Position numbers and translations under genes: made by a program. DNA of 64,000 bases, taken from Pseudomonas extremaustralis. Its GTDB lineage: Bacteria; Pseudomonadota; Gammaproteobacteria; Pseudomonadales; Pseudomonadaceae. The notes under the pieces were generated by a model, which did no database searches, had not been told where the DNA came from, and saw nothing but the letters and a program-made list of their open reading frames with translations. The DNA lies in the NCBI RefSeq assembly GCF_900102035.1, contig NZ_LT629689.1:1426001-1490000 (forward strand). The letters are read 5' to 3'. Of this stretch, positions 10,600-21,413 are shown piece by piece (positions within the stretch are counted from its first letter, which is position 1; each line of letters begins with the position of its first letter).

Positions 10600-13542
10600 A
10601 TGGAAGTGCAGGGAAGTATGATTCGCCGCGCGCAGGCAACCGCTGATGATGATCGATTGCGCACCCTCGAGAGTGTGCTCGGGTGCCTGTCCGTTGCGGT
10701 TGTCGCACTGGATTGTGACGCGCGGGTGGTGGCGGTGAATTCCGCGTTCGCACATCTGCACATCCATAAGGGTGTTTGTCCGGCAGTGGGCAGTGCGTTT
10801 GTTTCCTTTCTGCGGCCTGAAGACCATCGGCTGTTCGACGCCGCGCTGGAAGCAGGCGCGGCGGGAAAACCACACGCTCGTTTTGCCGCGCTGAGTACGG
10901 GCTTGTGCCGGCTGGACATCTCGTTGACGGTGTGGCGCGACGATTATTTTATTGTCGAGGTCATTGCCGACCCGCAGCCGTCGCCCCCGCCATCCAGTGC
11001 CGAACGCTTCGCGGACATTCCGCTACGGTCCATTTTCGACTCCTCCGGTACTGGTCTGGCGCTGGTGTCGCTGGACGGTCGTTGGCTGCGGGCCAATGGG
11101 GTGATTTGCACGCTGCTGGGGTACAGCGAAGCACAACTGCAAGCCACCACGTTCATGGCCCTGACCCACCCCGACGACCTTGAGGTCGGCAAGCAGTTGA
11201 TCGACGAACTCAAGCGCGGGGCAAGGCCTGGGGCTACGTTGCATAAACGCTATATCCATCGTGACGGGCGCGTGGTGTGGGTGCGCTTGACGGTGGGACT
11301 GGTCCGCGACGATCAAGGGCAGCCGACGTGTTTTGTCTCCCAACTGGAGGACATCACTGAGAACTGGCAGCTTCGCGAAACGCTGATGGGCAGCGAGCTC
11401 AAATTTCTCACCCTCGCGGAAAACTCACCCAACATCATTGTCCGTTACGATCGCAACCTGTTGCGCACTTACGTCAACCCGACATTTTTGCTCTTGACCG
11501 GCATGTCTTACGACGAGTCGATCGGCGTAAGCCCGGCAGAGGATGACAGGGGCTATTTCAACCGACTGCGCCATGTGGTCGCGACCGGCGAAACCGCGCA
11601 ATTTCTGGACAGTTGGTCCCTCTCGGACAGCCGCGAGTCTGTCAGCTGTGCGGTCAGCCTGACGGCCGAGCGCAGCCAGAGCGGCGAGGTGATCGGCGTG
11701 TTGGCGCTGGCCCACGACATTACGGAGTTGCGCAAGCAACAAGTCCTTGAAGACGCACGCTTGGGTATTTTCGAAAAAATGGCCTCAGGGGCATCCCTGG
11801 AGGACACGCTGGCGTTACTGGTGGGCTATCTGCAATTGGCCTTGCCCAGTCGATCCTGCAGGGTCCAGCTCGCAGAGCCGCGCGGCCCTGAGTCGGCCAC
11901 CCATGAGGGGGCTGCGGCGCTGGCCGCCAGCAGTCTCGCTGCCGGCTGGTCCGAGCCGATCATCGACAAACAAGGTCATGTCCTTGGCACTTTCGAGGTG
12001 TCCCAGACGCCTGGCTCCGCGCCGGATGAGAGCGACATCCAGCGCGTGCGCCAGACGTGTCATATCGCAGCGATCGCGATCGAGCGCTGGCGATCAGAGT
12101 CGTTGCTCCGGGAGCGCGAGCGTCGTTACCGGGACATTTTCGACCACACGCTGGACATGCTTTGCTTGTTGGAAATGTCCCCGGACGCTTGCCTGCGTTG
12201 TGTCGAGGTCAACCCCGCGTTGTTACGCGCCCTGGGCAAAGCGCATGGCGATGTGATCGGAGAGTCCCTGGCGTCGATCTTCGGTCGCTTGAGCGCGCAA
12301 ACAATCCAGGCGCTGTGCGAGCGCTGCACTGCTGCCGGACGGGTGGTGGAGTCCGATGAGTGCATGGTGCTGCGCCACGATGTCCGTCAACTGCACTTGA
12401 CCCTGGTGCCGGTGGTGGACTCGGCGCGTCTGGCTCCCCAGATCCTGGTGATCAGCCGTGACATCACCCAGTTGACCAGGGCCCGCCAGAAAGAACTCGA
12501 ACGCCAGCACGACATCAACACACTGGTAGAAAACAGCCCGGACGCAGTCGCGCGGTTGAGCGCCCATGGCGACGTGCTCTACGTCAATGCACGGTTGCGC
12601 ACATGGCTGGGCGGGGCGGGTCCGGAGCTGGTGGGAATGCCCATGGACGCCGTGGCGCCGGGGAATCATCAAGCCCAACTGTTTCGCGAATTGGTCGCCC
12701 AAGTGATTCATGAAAACAAAGCGACGGAACAAGAATTCCGCCTTTCGGGATTAACCACCGCGCCCAAAGTGGTGCTGATCCACTTCGTGCCGGAGCTCGA
12801 CGGCCAGCGGGTCGTCAGCGTGCTGGCGGTGGGGCGGGATATTTCCAAGCTGCGCGCCGCCGAACGGCGCCTGGCCAAATCCAATGCACACCTGCGCGAT
12901 CTGTCGACCCGCCGGGAAACGGCACGGGAAGAGGAGCGCAAACTGATCGCCAGGGAGATCCATGATGAACTTGGCCAGCACCTTACGGCGCTGCGCATGG
13001 GCATCTCCCTGTTGAGGTTTCAGTTCGGCGCCTCAACCCCCGAGCTGACCCCGCAGGTCGAGCGGCTGATGGCCCTGACCGACAAGACGATCCAGGTCGT
13101 ACGTGACGTCTCCACCAGCCTGCGCCCGTCGGCGTTGAACCTGGGGCTGGTGTCCGGCCTTGAGTGGCTGACCAGCGAATTCGTCACCTTGACCCGGGTT
13201 CCCTGTGTGTTGCACCTGCCCTCGATTCCCCTGATGCTCCCCGATACCCACGTCACCGCCGCGTTTCGCATCGTGCAGGAGTCGCTGACCAACATTGCGC
13301 GGTATGCCGAAGCGACGCAGGTCAGCGTCACCCTGAGCCCGCAGGAAACCCACTGGCTGCTGGAGGTCGAGGACAACGGCAAGGGCTTCGACCCGGAAGC
13401 CGTCACCCGCCAGACCCTGGGGTTGGCCGGGATGCGCGAGCGGGGCGTGATGCTGGGCGGCAAAGTGATCATTTTCAGCCATCCCGGACACGGCACTACG
13501 GTGCAGGCGTTCATTCCGATGCACAAGGATACGTACTCATGA
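10600..13542 (+). CDS. Multi-PAS sensor histidine kinase, NarL/DegS type
   Basis: A 980-residue soluble kinase with no membrane segment. PAS or PAS-like domains lie at about 20-110, 145-255, 270-380, 510-625 and 645-750, with a GAF-like stretch at about 400-500. The output is a HisKA_3 dimerisation domain with the phosphoacceptor His788 in REIHDELGQHLTALR, then an HATPase domain (VEDNGKGFD, LGLAGMRERG). Its stop overlaps the start of the LuxR-family response regulator by 4 nt, making a cognate pair. The PAS array suggests cytoplasmic sensing of redox, haem or small molecules. The signal is unknown. Confidence 0.9.
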   Translation: MEVQGSMIRRAQATADDDRLRTLESVLGCLSVAVVALDCDARVVAVNSAFAHLHIHKGVCPAVGSAFVSFLRPEDHRLFDAALEAGAAGKPHARFAALSTGLCRLDISLTVWRDDYFIVEVIADPQPSPPPSSAERFADIPLRSIFDSSGTGLALVSLDGRWLRANGVICTLLGYSEAQLQATTFMALTHPDDLEVGKQLIDELKRGARPGATLHKRYIHRDGRVVWVRLTVGLVRDDQGQPTCFVSQLEDITENWQLRETLMGSELKFLTLAENSPNIIVRYDRNLLRTYVNPTFLLLTGMSYDESIGVSPAEDDRGYFNRLRHVVATGETAQFLDSWSLSDSRESVSCAVSLTAERSQSGEVIGVLALAHDITELRKQQVLEDARLGIFEKMASGASLEDTLALLVGYLQLALPSRSCRVQLAEPRGPESATHEGAAALAASSLAAGWSEPIIDKQGHVLGTFEVSQTPGSAPDESDIQRVRQTCHIAAIAIERWRSESLLRERERRYRDIFDHTLDMLCLLEMSPDACLRCVEVNPALLRALGKAHGDVIGESLASIFGRLSAQTIQALCERCTAAGRVVESDECMVLRHDVRQLHLTLVPVVDSARLAPQILVISRDITQLTRARQKELERQHDINTLVENSPDAVARLSAHGDVLYVNARLRTWLGGAGPELVGMPMDAVAPGNHQAQLFRELVAQVIHENKATEQEFRLSGLTTAPKVVLIHFVPELDGQRVVSVLAVGRDISKLRAAERRLAKSNAHLRDLSTRRETAREEERKLIAREIHDELGQHLTALRMGISLLRFQFGASTPELTPQVERLMALTDKTIQVVRDVSTSLRPSALNLGLVSGLEWLTSEFVTLTRVPCVLHLPSIPLMLPDTHVTAAFRIVQESLTNIARYAEATQVSVTLSPQETHWLLEVEDNGKGFDPEAVTRQTLGLAGMRERGVMLGGKVIIFSHPGHGTTVQAFIPMHKDTYS

Positions 13543-14168
13543 TTCGCCTGTTGATCGCCGATGATCACACCATCATGCGCGAAGGACTCAAGCAACTGTT
13601 TACGCTGGTGCCCGACGTGCAAGTCGTGGCCGAAGCCGAAAGTGGAACGCAGTTGATCGAGCTGCTGCGCCAGGTGGAGATCGACCTGCTGCTGCTCGAT
13701 ATGAACATGCCCGGTATCAGCGGCGAGATTCTGATTGCCCGACTGCATACCCAGTACCCCGGGCTGCCGATCCTGGTGTTGAGCATGCATAACGAAATCC
13801 ACATCGCACAACGCGCCCTGCGTGCCGGTGCGTTGGGCTATCTCACCAAGGACCGCGACCCCGAGACCCTGTTGGCCGCCATGCGCCGAGTGGTCAGCGG
13901 TCAGCGTTACCTGGACCCGGCCCTGGCGGAGCAGATTGCCCTGCAGAGCAGTGGACTCAAGCAGCAGACCTACGTCGAGAGCCTGTCCGATCGCGAGTTC
14001 CAGATTCTGCGCTTGCTGGCCCATGGCATGAGTGTCAACCAGATTGCCGAGCAACTGGTGATCAGCAACAAAACGGTCAGTACCCACAAGACTCGGCTCA
14101 TGGAAAAGATGGGATTCAACTCGACAGCGGACATCGTTCGCTTCGCCATGACCTTGGGGATTTCGTGA
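13539..14168 (+). CDS. LuxR/NarL-family response regulator
   Basis: A 209-residue regulator; the ATG at 13539 overlaps the kinase stop (ATGA). The receiver domain has acidic D8/D9 and phosphoacceptor D54 in LLLDMNMPGISG. The C-terminal LuxR helix-turn-helix (LSDREFQILRLLAHGMSVNQIAEQLVISNKTV) binds DNA as a dimer. A palindrome with 8-bp arms lies 11 bp after its stop and just upstream of the chemosensory operon promoter, a natural target for this protein. Family is certain; target is inferred. Confidence 0.92.
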   Translation: MIRLLIADDHTIMREGLKQLFTLVPDVQVVAEAESGTQLIELLRQVEIDLLLLDMNMPGISGEILIARLHTQYPGLPILVLSMHNEIHIAQRALRAGALGYLTKDRDPETLLAAMRRVVSGQRYLDPALAEQIALQSSGLKQQTYVESLSDREFQILRLLAHGMSVNQIAEQLVISNKTVSTHKTRLMEKMGFNSTADIVRFAMTLGIS

Positions 14169-14178
14169 TCGGCACGCT

Positions 14179-14200
14179 CGGGTAGGGATTTTCCTACCCG
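14179..14200. promoter_or_regulatory. Candidate operator for the LuxR-type regulator
   Basis: A perfect palindrome, CGGGTAGG-N6-CCTACCCG. Its centre is about 43 bp before the predicted start of the chemosensory transcript, the usual place for an activator that overlaps the -35 region. A terminator reading is weaker because no T tract follows. Confidence 0.6.
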
Positions 14201-14220
14201 GCCTCCCGGTATCCCTACTC

Positions 14221-14226
14221 TAGAAT
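14221..14226 (+). promoter_or_regulatory. Probable -10 element of the chemosensory operon
   Basis: TAGAAT is a close match to TATAAT, with no recognisable -35 hexamer 17 bp upstream. That is what an activator-dependent promoter would show. The predicted start is near 14233. Confidence 0.5.
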
Positions 14227-14331
14227 CGGGATGGTCTGATGGTAGGGGTGCCATTATTGGGCCAGCATTCCTTTCAAGCACTCGAACTGCCGATCAACCG
14301 GCGACGAGATGCTCTGACTGGGAGACCGACC

Positions 14332-15516
14332 TTGAGCGCACAGACCACCCCCCCCTCGGCTGCCTTGACACTGTTTCCCGTGGCCTTGGCCGGTCTGCTC
14401 GGCGGTTTTGCGATTGCCTACAGCAACGGTTTCAGCATGGCGGCGGCAGGGGCGGGGAGTCTGTTGCTGGCGCTGTGTCTCGGCCTGGGCCTCTGGGCGA
14501 ATAGGCGTCACCAGGCGCATTGGAACAGCCTGCGCCTGCTGCTCGATCAACCGGCGGTGGCCTCGGCGACATTGGCCGTCGATAGCGGCCTGTCCGGTGT
14601 GTGTCTGAGCGTGCTGCCGATCTGGTCCCGGCAGATCGAAGCCGCCCGGCAGATCAGCGAAACGTCGATCCTCAAACTCAGCGAACGCTTTGGCGCGCTG
14701 TCGTCGAACATCAGCCACAGCGTGACCAGCAATAGCGGGCAAGACGCTTCCCAGCAATTGGTCGACTTGCTGGAGGTCGGCCAACACGACCTCAACTCCA
14801 TCGTTCTGGCCCTGCGCGCCGCGCTCTCGAATAAAGAGAGCGAGCTCAAGGAAGTGCTGCAGCTCTCAGGCTTCACCGAGCAACTCCAGCAGATGGCCAA
14901 GTTTGTCGGCGACATCGCCAGTCAAACCAACTTGCTGGCCCTCAATGCCGCCATCGAAGCAGCGCGGGCCGGTGAAGCAGGGCGAGGGTTTGCGGTGGTG
15001 GCCGACGAGGTGCGCAAGTTGTCGAGCATGTCCGGCGAGACCGGGCGCAAGATCAGTGAAACCGTCAACACCGTCAACGCGGCCATTGCCCGGACGGTGC
15101 AAATGTCCCGCCACCACGCCGAACAAGACACCTTGACCCTCGCCGACTCGGAGCGCGTGGTCTCCCAGGTCATCGAACATTTTCGCGACACCGCCCAGAC
15201 CCTCGTGCGCAACAGCCATGACCTGCAACAGCAGAGCGCCAACGTCGCCGATGAGATTGCCCAGGTGCTGGTCGCCTTGCAGTTTCAGGATCGCGTCAGC
15301 CAGATGTTGGCGCTGATCACCCGCGACCTGGACAAGTTGCAGCGGCAATTGGACGAGCGCCAGGCCGCGAGCCAGAGCGGGCATACCCTCGCGCCGATGG
15401 CCAGTGACCGTTGGCTGCAAGAGCTTTCAACGTCTTACACGATGCCCGAGCAACACGTCATTCATGACGGCAAAACCCACGTGAAGGCCGAGGCCAGCGA
15501 CATCACCTTTTTCTAG
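14332..15516 (+). CDS. Membrane-anchored methyl-accepting chemotaxis-type protein
   Basis: About 394 residues from the chosen TTG start, which has GGGAG 7 nt upstream and leaves about 100 nt of leader after the predicted promoter. The frame also contains an ATG at 14239, but it lies almost on the predicted transcription start. Two hydrophobic segments near the N-terminus (about 10-30 and 35-55) have almost no periplasmic loop between them. The signalling hairpin is clear ([20 protein letters not shown], then [15 protein letters not shown]). There is no ligand domain, so it probably senses from the cytoplasm or membrane. It is the first gene of the chemosensory operon. Confidence 0.82.
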   Translation: MSAQTTPPSAALTLFPVALAGLLGGFAIAYSNGFSMAAAGAGSLLLALCLGLGLWANRRHQAHWNSLRLLLDQPAVASATLAVDSGLSGVCLSVLPIWSRQIEAARQISETSILKLSERFGALSSNISHSVTSNSGQDASQQLVDLLEVGQHDLNSIVLALRAALSNKESELKEVLQLSGFTEQLQQMAKFVGDIASQTNLLALNAAIEAARAGEAGRGFAVVADEVRKLSSMSGETGRKISETVNTVNAAIARTVQMSRHHAEQDTLTLADSERVVSQVIEHFRDTAQTLVRNSHDLQQQSANVADEIAQVLVALQFQDRVSQMLALITRDLDKLQRQLDERQAASQSGHTLAPMASDRWLQELSTSYTMPEQHVIHDGKTHVKAEASDITFF

Positions 15517-15529
15517 AGGAGTTTTTCCG

Positions 15530-15898
15530 ATGAGCAAAACCATTCTGATCGTCGACGATTCCGCCTCCATCCGTCAGGTGGTGAGCATCACGCTCAAAGG
15601 CGCGGGTTACGACGTGATCGAAGGCTGTGATGGCCGAGACGCGCTGAGCAAGCTGGACGGACGCAAGATCCATCTGATTGTCAGTGACGTGAACATGCCC
15701 AACATGGATGGCCTGAGTTTCGTCAAGGCCGCCAAGTTGCTGCCGGCCTACAAGTTCACCCCGGTGATCATGCTGACCACCGAAGCCAGTGATGCGATGA
15801 AGCAGCAAGGCCAGGCTTCCGGCGCCAAGGCGTGGATGGTCAAGCCCTTTCAGCCCGCGCAAATGCTCACCGCCGTCTCCAAGTTGATCCTGCCATAG
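15530..15898 (+). CDS. CheY-like single-domain response regulator
   Basis: A 122-residue receiver with no output domain. Acidic D9/D10, phosphoacceptor D53 in IVSDVNMPNMDG and the conserved K in MVKPFQP are all present. A strong AGAGGAG ribosome site lies ahead of the ATG. As in other chemosensory clusters it should be the phosphorylation target of the CheA encoded two genes downstream. It is unlikely to be assigned to the flagellar motor from sequence alone. Confidence 0.93.
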   Translation: MSKTILIVDDSASIRQVVSITLKGAGYDVIEGCDGRDALSKLDGRKIHLIVSDVNMPNMDGLSFVKAAKLLPAYKFTPVIMLTTEASDAMKQQGQASGAKAWMVKPFQPAQMLTAVSKLILP

Positions 15899-15931
15899 CG
15901 AAGACCAGCGAGCGCTGGCCAGGAGGTTTCC

Positions 15932-16249
15932 ATGAAAGGCACCATTCCGATGCTGCGTCGAATCCAGGTCATGGAAGGCCCCCTGACGATTTACACCGCC
16001 AGTGAACAAAAAGACCTGTTGTTGTCGTTGTTTCCCCTGGCCCATGAAGTCGAGTTGGACTTGTCCAATGTCGATGAACTGGACAGCGCCGGCTTGCAAC
16101 TGTTGATCCTCATCAAGCGCGAGTCGCTGATGGAGGGCACCCAGCTGTTGCTGAGCAACCCCAGCCCCACCGTGATCGAAGCCATCCGGCTCAGCGGCCT
16201 TGACGACTACTTCGCCAATGCCTGTTTCCCCCTGTCTGCTGGAGCATGA
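15932..16249 (+). CDS. STAS-domain protein of the chemosensory cluster
   Basis: A 105-residue STAS (anti-sigma antagonist-like) protein. The phosphorylation-loop region reads LSNVDELDSAGLQLLILIKRES, with the conserved DSAG serine. Such proteins occur beside CheA in some non-flagellar chemosensory clusters, where a STAS protein may act as a phospho-switch output. It lies between cheY and cheA, with AGGAGG ahead of its start and its stop 4 nt before cheA. Function is inferred from family and context. Confidence 0.85.
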   Translation: MKGTIPMLRRIQVMEGPLTIYTASEQKDLLLSLFPLAHEVELDLSNVDELDSAGLQLLILIKRESLMEGTQLLLSNPSPTVIEAIRLSGLDDYFANACFPLSAGA

Positions 16250-16253
16250 ATGT

Positions 16254-18401
16254 ATGGCCCAGCCCATGAACATGGATGACGTGCTGCAGACGTTCATCGC
16301 TGAGAGCCGCGAGCTGCTGCTGCAGATGGAAGACGCGCTGCTGCAGATCGAACGATCGCCGCAGGACCTGGACACCATCAACGGCCTGTTCCGCGTGGCC
16401 CACACCATCAAAGGCTCGGCCGGTTTGTTCGGCTTGATGCCTATCGTTGAGTTCACCCATGTCGCCGAAAGCGTGCTGGATCGGGTACGCAGCCTGGAAG
16501 TGCGCGTCGACGAGGCGTTGAGTGCATTGTTTCTCGATGCCCGTGACCATATCGGCCAGTTGATCGACCTGGTGGCCGAGGATGGCCACCTCGATCGCTT
16601 GGAGGAATCGTTGCAGGTCCAGGGCCAGCGCCTGGGCGAACAGCTCGGGACGTATCTGGAGGGTTCGCTGCCGACGGCTTCGGCCACTGCTCAAGGTACG
16701 CCGTCGACGGACGACCAAGTGGGCGTTCCCGGCCACTGGCATTTGTCGCTGCGCTTTGGCCCGGACGTATTGCGCAACGGCATGGACCCCCTGGCGTTCC
16801 TGCGCTACCTGGGCACCCTGGGGCGCTTGCTCAGTACCGTCACGCTCTTCGAGTCGTTGCCGCCCATGGCGTCGATGGACCCGGAAACCAACTACCTGGG
16901 GTTTGAACTCGCCCTGGAAAGCGAGGCCTCGCGGGACGTCATCGACGGCGCTTTTGATTTTGTCCGCGATGACGCCCTCGTGCAGATCCTCGCCCCGCAA
17001 GCCACTGTCCAAGCCTGTCGCGCGCATATCGACGCGTTGCCCGAAGACAATGCCGCGCTGCTCGAGCTGCTGGTCCGTTGCGGCACATTGACCGAGTCCC
17101 AGGCCTCCCTCGTCGCCCACGACGGGGAGCCAGCACCGACCGAGCTGCGCGGCGAGCTTGATCCATTGCAGGATTCCATCGCGCCGTCGAGCAAGGCCGG
17201 CAAAGCGGCGGCGAGCAACGAAGGCAATCTGATCCGGGTCGATGCCGCCAAGCTGGATCAACTGATCAATCTGGTCGGTGAGCTGATCATCGCCGGGGCC
17301 GGCGCCAATCTGGTGGCGGTGCGCAGCGGGATTGGCGAGATGATCGAGGCCACCAGCCTGTTGTCGCGCTTGGTCGAAGAGGTACGCGACTCGGCGTTGA
17401 CCCTGCGCATGGTGCAGATCGGTGCGACGTTCACGCGTTTCCAGCGGGTGGTGCGGGACGTCTCCAAAGAGCTGGGCAAAGACATCGTGCTGCGCATCGA
17501 CGGTGGCGAGACCGAGCTGGACAAGACGGTCGTCGAACGTATCGGCGACCCGCTCACGCACCTGGTGCGCAATGCCATGGACCACGGCATCGAGGCCGCC
17601 GCCATTCGCGTGCAACGCGGCAAGCCTGCCCAGGGCACGGTGCGCCTGAATGCCTATCACGAATCCGGCAGTATCGTGATCGAAGTGTCGGACGACGGCG
17701 GCGGCCTGGGCAAAGACAAGATTCTGGCCAAGGCCCGCGAGCGCGGCCTGGTGGGAGACGGCCAGCAACCGGCAGACAAAGACATCCTGAATTTGATCTT
17801 CGAACCGGGCTTCTCCACCGCCGACCAGATCAGCAACTTGTCGGGCCGGGGCGTGGGCATGGACGTGGTGAAGCGCAACATCACGGCTTTGCGCGGCAGT
17901 GTGAGTCTGGAAAGCGAAGAAGGGCGGGGCACCACGGTGCGGATTCGCCTGCCGCTGACCCTGGCAATCATCGACGGTTTTCTGATCGGTGTGGGCAAGG
18001 CCTCTTATGTCATTCCGCTGAACATGGTGGAGGAGTGCATCGAACTGGCGCCGGAACAGGTGGCGGAAACCGGTTACCTGGACCTCAGGGGCGATGTGCT
18101 ACCGATCTTGCGGCTGCGGGACATGTTTGATGTGCAAGAACCTGGAGGTAACCGCGAAAACGTGGTCGTCGTGCAGTACGCCGGCATGCGTGCCGGCCTG
18201 GTGGTCGATCGCTTGCAGGGGGAGTTTCAAACCGTGATCAAACCACTGGGCAAAGTGTTCGGTGAAGCCCATGGGCTGGGCGGGTTCACCATCCTCGGCA
18301 GTGGAGCCGTCGCCCTGATTCTGGATATACCCAACTTGTTAGGACACGTTGCCAAGGACGCCACCCACCGTTCGACCCCAAGTCTCTTATCGACTCAATG
18401 A
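16254..18401 (+). CDS. cheA: Chemotaxis histidine kinase CheA
   Basis: 716 residues from the ATG at 16254, which has GGAG 9 nt before it. The Hpt domain carries phosphoacceptor His50 ([14 protein letters not shown]). A divergent linker follows at about 150-310. Dimerisation begins near residue 324 ([15 protein letters not shown]). The ATPase has [16 protein letters not shown] and [13 protein letters not shown] CheW-like domain occupies about 570-705. It should phosphorylate the CheY and CheB of this cluster, coupled to receptors through CheW. The overlong region between Hpt and dimerisation domain lacks an obvious P2 domain. Confidence 0.95.
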   Translation: MAQPMNMDDVLQTFIAESRELLLQMEDALLQIERSPQDLDTINGLFRVAHTIKGSAGLFGLMPIVEFTHVAESVLDRVRSLEVRVDEALSALFLDARDHIGQLIDLVAEDGHLDRLEESLQVQGQRLGEQLGTYLEGSLPTASATAQGTPSTDDQVGVPGHWHLSLRFGPDVLRNGMDPLAFLRYLGTLGRLLSTVTLFESLPPMASMDPETNYLGFELALESEASRDVIDGAFDFVRDDALVQILAPQATVQACRAHIDALPEDNAALLELLVRCGTLTESQASLVAHDGEPAPTELRGELDPLQDSIAPSSKAGKAAASNEGNLIRVDAAKLDQLINLVGELIIAGAGANLVAVRSGIGEMIEATSLLSRLVEEVRDSALTLRMVQIGATFTRFQRVVRDVSKELGKDIVLRIDGGETELDKTVVERIGDPLTHLVRNAMDHGIEAAAIRVQRGKPAQGTVRLNAYHESGSIVIEVSDDGGGLGKDKILAKARERGLVGDGQQPADKDILNLIFEPGFSTADQISNLSGRGVGMDVVKRNITALRGSVSLESEEGRGTTVRIRLPLTLAIIDGFLIGVGKASYVIPLNMVEECIELAPEQVAETGYLDLRGDVLPILRLRDMFDVQEPGGNRENVVVVQYAGMRAGLVVDRLQGEFQTVIKPLGKVFGEAHGLGGFTILGSGAVALILDIPNLLGHVAKDATHRSTPSLLSTQ

Positions 18402-18424
18402 AGCGTCATCAGGAGTTCCTCGCC

Positions 18425-20842
18425 ATGACCGTTATCAGAAACATCATGTTGTTGGTTTTTACGGCAATGCTGGGTGTCGCCGTGTTGGGTGGCACCAGCC
18501 TTTACCTGGCCGATGAAATCAATACGAGCGCCAGCTATGCCAACGTCAATACCGTGCCCAGCTTGCTGGAAATCGACCGCGTCGCCGCGGCCTTCGCCGA
18601 CCTTCACACCCTGGAATGGCAACGCCTGAACGCGAGCGACAAAAATCTCTTCCCGGGTTACCCGGACAGCGTTGCGCAGAATCTGGGCGCCATCGGCAAA
18701 GCCCTGGATCACTACCAGGCCGAGTTGACTTCCGACGACCATGACGCGTCACTGTTGAAGCAGTTGCAGGGCCACATCGGCGAGTTTGCTGCCATGCAGG
18801 CTCACTTCGACCGGTTGATCGACAGCGGTGACCAAGCCTCGGCCCGCACATTGATCGAGACCAGCCAACCCTTGCAGAGCACGACGATGAAGGCCATCGG
18901 CGACCTGCGCGAATACAACCTGGAACTGGGGCGCAAGGGCCAATTGCTCGCCACCGCCACGGAGAAGAATGCACGCTCCATCATCCTGTTGGTCAGCGGC
19001 CTGACGCTGTTGGCAACCGTGCTGATCGGCGCGTTGTTGGGGCGCAGCCTGATGCGTCAGCTGGGCGCCGAGCCGTCGGTGGTCCGAGCCTTCGCTGCAC
19101 GTTTGTCCGCCGGCGAGCTGAATGCCAAGGTGACGCTCAAGCAGGGCGACACCAGCAGCCTGATGGCGAGCATGCAGCAGTTGGGCGCGTGCCTGCATGA
19201 ATTGATCGTGGAGATGGACCGTATGTCCAGTGAGCACGACAAGGGCGACATCGACGTGCAGATCGATACTGGCCGCTTCCATGGCAGTTACCGCTCCATG
19301 GCCCAGGGCATCAACGACATGGTCAACGGCCACATTGCGGTCAAGAAAAAAGCCATGGCCTGTATCCGCGCGTTCGGCGAAGGCGACTTGTCGGCGCCGC
19401 TGGAAAAATTCCCCGGCAAAAAAGCCTTTATCAATGAAAACATCGAGCTGCTGCGCACCAACGTCCTGGCGCTGATCAATGAAATGCAGCACATGTCCAG
19501 CGAGCACGAAAGAGGCGACATTGACGTCATGATCGATGTCGAGCGCTTCCGCGGTTCGTACCGCGATATCGGTCAAGGCATCAATCAGATGGTCAGCGGC
19601 CATATCAGCGTGAAGAAAAAAGCCATGGCGTGCATCCGCGCGTTCGGCGAAGGCGATCTGTCGGCGCCCCTGGAGCAGTTCCCCGGCAAGAAAGCCTTTA
19701 TCAATGAAAACATCGAGCAACTGCGGGCCAACATCCTGGCCCTGGTGGACGACACGCGTCAGATCAGCGACAGCGCGATGATTGGCAAGCTCGATACCCG
19801 GCCTGACGCCACGCGGCATCAGGGCGATTTCCGCCGCATCATCCTGGGGATCAACGGTTCGCTGGATGCGATCATCGTGCCGATTACCGAGGCCATGGAC
19901 GTCTTGTCGGCGATCTCCAACGGCGACCTGACCCGTACCATCGGCGGCGATTACCAAGGCAAGTTCCTGGAGCTGAAGAACTCGGTCAATGGCACCGTGG
20001 AAAAACTCTCGGAAATCATCGGTGAAGTGCGCGGCTCGGCCGATTCGCTGTCCAGTGCGTCCGAAGAGATCTCCGCCACGGCCCAAAGCATGGCGCAGTC
20101 GGCGTCCGAGCAAGCCGCGTCGGTGGAACAGACATCGGCATCGATGGAGCAAATGTCGGCGTCGATTTCCCAGAACACCGAAAACGCCAAGGTGACCGAC
20201 GGCATGGCCGGCAAAGCCAACAAGGAAGCGTCGGAAGGTGGTCGCGCGGTGAAAGACACCGTGGCGGCGATGAAGACCATTGCCGAAAAAATCGGCATCG
20301 TCGATTCCATCGCCTACCAGACCAACCTGTTGGCGCTCAATGCCGCCATTGAAGCGGCGCGTGCCGGCGAGCACGGCAAAGGGTTCGCGGTCGTGGCGGC
20401 AGAAGTGCGCAAATTGGCCGAACGCAGCCAGATTGCCGCGCAGGAAATCAGTGAAGTGGCCAAGAACAGCGTGGCCCTGGCCGAACGGGCGGGCAACCTG
20501 CTCGACGAGATTGTGCCTTCGATCGCCAAGACTTCGGATCTGGTCCAGGAAATCGCCGCCGCTTCGGAAGAACAGTCCATCGGGTCCGAGCAAATCAACA
20601 GCGCGATGTCGCAGATGAGCCAGTTGACTCAGCAAAACGCGTCGGCCTCCGAAGAGCTGGCGGCGACGGCTGAGGAAATGAGTGGCCAGGCCGAGCAGTT
20701 GCAGGAGCTCATGGGCTTTTTCACCGTACAAAGCAAGCGTGCCGGGCGAGCTGTGGCAATGCCCAGCCTCAGTCGTGCGGGGGCCCTGCTGGATTCCGAA
20801 AGCCGTTCGGCCGACGGCGGTTTCGTCCGCTTCGGGAGTTGA
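18425..20842 (+). CDS. Methyl-accepting chemotaxis protein with tandem HAMP-like repeats
   Basis: 805 residues from the ATG at 18425 (AGGAG 9 nt upstream; an earlier in-frame ATG at 18398 overlaps cheA and lacks a site). TM1 is at about 5-27, followed by a periplasmic four-helix-bundle-like region (about 30-185) and TM2 (about 185-207). Then comes a long poly-HAMP segment including two 90-residue near-identical units (267-356 and 357-446). The signalling hairpin is standard ([39 protein letters not shown]). Poly-HAMP architecture is known from cytoplasmic-array receptors of alternative chemosensory classes. The ligand is unknown. Confidence 0.92.
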   Translation: MTVIRNIMLLVFTAMLGVAVLGGTSLYLADEINTSASYANVNTVPSLLEIDRVAAAFADLHTLEWQRLNASDKNLFPGYPDSVAQNLGAIGKALDHYQAELTSDDHDASLLKQLQGHIGEFAAMQAHFDRLIDSGDQASARTLIETSQPLQSTTMKAIGDLREYNLELGRKGQLLATATEKNARSIILLVSGLTLLATVLIGALLGRSLMRQLGAEPSVVRAFAARLSAGELNAKVTLKQGDTSSLMASMQQLGACLHELIVEMDRMSSEHDKGDIDVQIDTGRFHGSYRSMAQGINDMVNGHIAVKKKAMACIRAFGEGDLSAPLEKFPGKKAFINENIELLRTNVLALINEMQHMSSEHERGDIDVMIDVERFRGSYRDIGQGINQMVSGHISVKKKAMACIRAFGEGDLSAPLEQFPGKKAFINENIEQLRANILALVDDTRQISDSAMIGKLDTRPDATRHQGDFRRIILGINGSLDAIIVPITEAMDVLSAISNGDLTRTIGGDYQGKFLELKNSVNGTVEKLSEIIGEVRGSADSLSSASEEISATAQSMAQSASEQAASVEQTSASMEQMSASISQNTENAKVTDGMAGKANKEASEGGRAVKDTVAAMKTIAEKIGIVDSIAYQTNLLALNAAIEAARAGEHGKGFAVVAAEVRKLAERSQIAAQEISEVAKNSVALAERAGNLLDEIVPSIAKTSDLVQEIAAASEEQSIGSEQINSAMSQMSQLTQQNASASEELAATAEEMSGQAEQLQELMGFFTVQSKRAGRAVAMPSLSRAGALLDSESRSADGGFVRFGS
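19223..19762 (+). repeat. Two tandem 270-bp repeats encoding HAMP-like units
   Basis: Two direct copies start at 19223 and 19493. Both encode MSSEH-(D/E)-(K/R)-GDIDV, then [20 protein letters not shown] and [13 protein letters not shown]. The spacing is exactly 90 codons, which indicates an in-frame internal duplication. Confidence 0.85.
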
Positions 20843-20845
20843 CCC

Positions 20846-21358
20846 ATGAGTGCCTCAGCCGTTATGCCGGGCACTTCGCAGTCATCCCTGCCGGTCGATG
20901 AACCCTTGCAGTACCTGACCTTCCTGGCTGATCAGGAGATGTACGCGGTCAACACCTTAAGTGTTCGCGAAATCATCGAATACAGCCAGGTGACCACCGT
21001 GCCGATGATGCCGGCGTTCCTGCGGGGGGTGATCAACCTTCGTGGATCAGTGGTGCCGGTCGTGGATCTCAAGGCCCGGTTCGGCAAGGGCGTGGCGCAA
21101 CTGGGCAGCCGTACGTGCATCGTCATTCTGGAGGCGGCGAAGGAGGGCGAGTCCCAGGTGCTGGGGGTGGTGGTGGATTCGGTCAGCGAAGTGATCGAGA
21201 TCCTCGACAGCGATATCAGGCCCGCCCCAGCCTTCGGCAATCATATTCGCACCGACTTCATCCGCGGGATGACCAAGGTGCGCGGGGAGTTCGTCACGCT
21301 GCTGCAAATCGAGCATGTCTTGTGTGTCGATGAGATGGCCGGCTTGATGAACGCGTGA
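20846..21358 (+). CDS. cheW: Chemotaxis coupling protein CheW
   Basis: A 170-residue CheW-domain protein (YLTFLADQEMYAVNTLSVREIIEY, RGVINLRGSVVPVVDLKARFG). It links receptors to CheA. It begins 3 bp after the receptor stop, so it is in the same operon. It is followed by a second, frameshifted cheW copy. It is intact and likely the working coupling protein of the cluster. Confidence 0.94.
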   Translation: MSASAVMPGTSQSSLPVDEPLQYLTFLADQEMYAVNTLSVREIIEYSQVTTVPMMPAFLRGVINLRGSVVPVVDLKARFGKGVAQLGSRTCIVILEAAKEGESQVLGVVVDSVSEVIEILDSDIRPAPAFGNHIRTDFIRGMTKVRGEFVTLLQIEHVLCVDEMAGLMNA

Positions 21359-21413
21359 CGCGAACGGCCGCGCCTCCAGGCGCGACCGCAAGGCAATTGA
21401 TCCGAGGTGAATC

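Noticed and set aside
18749..20731. A 660-codon open frame antisense to the poly-HAMP receptor
   Set aside because: A repeat-derived shadow; no ribosome site or recognisable domain.
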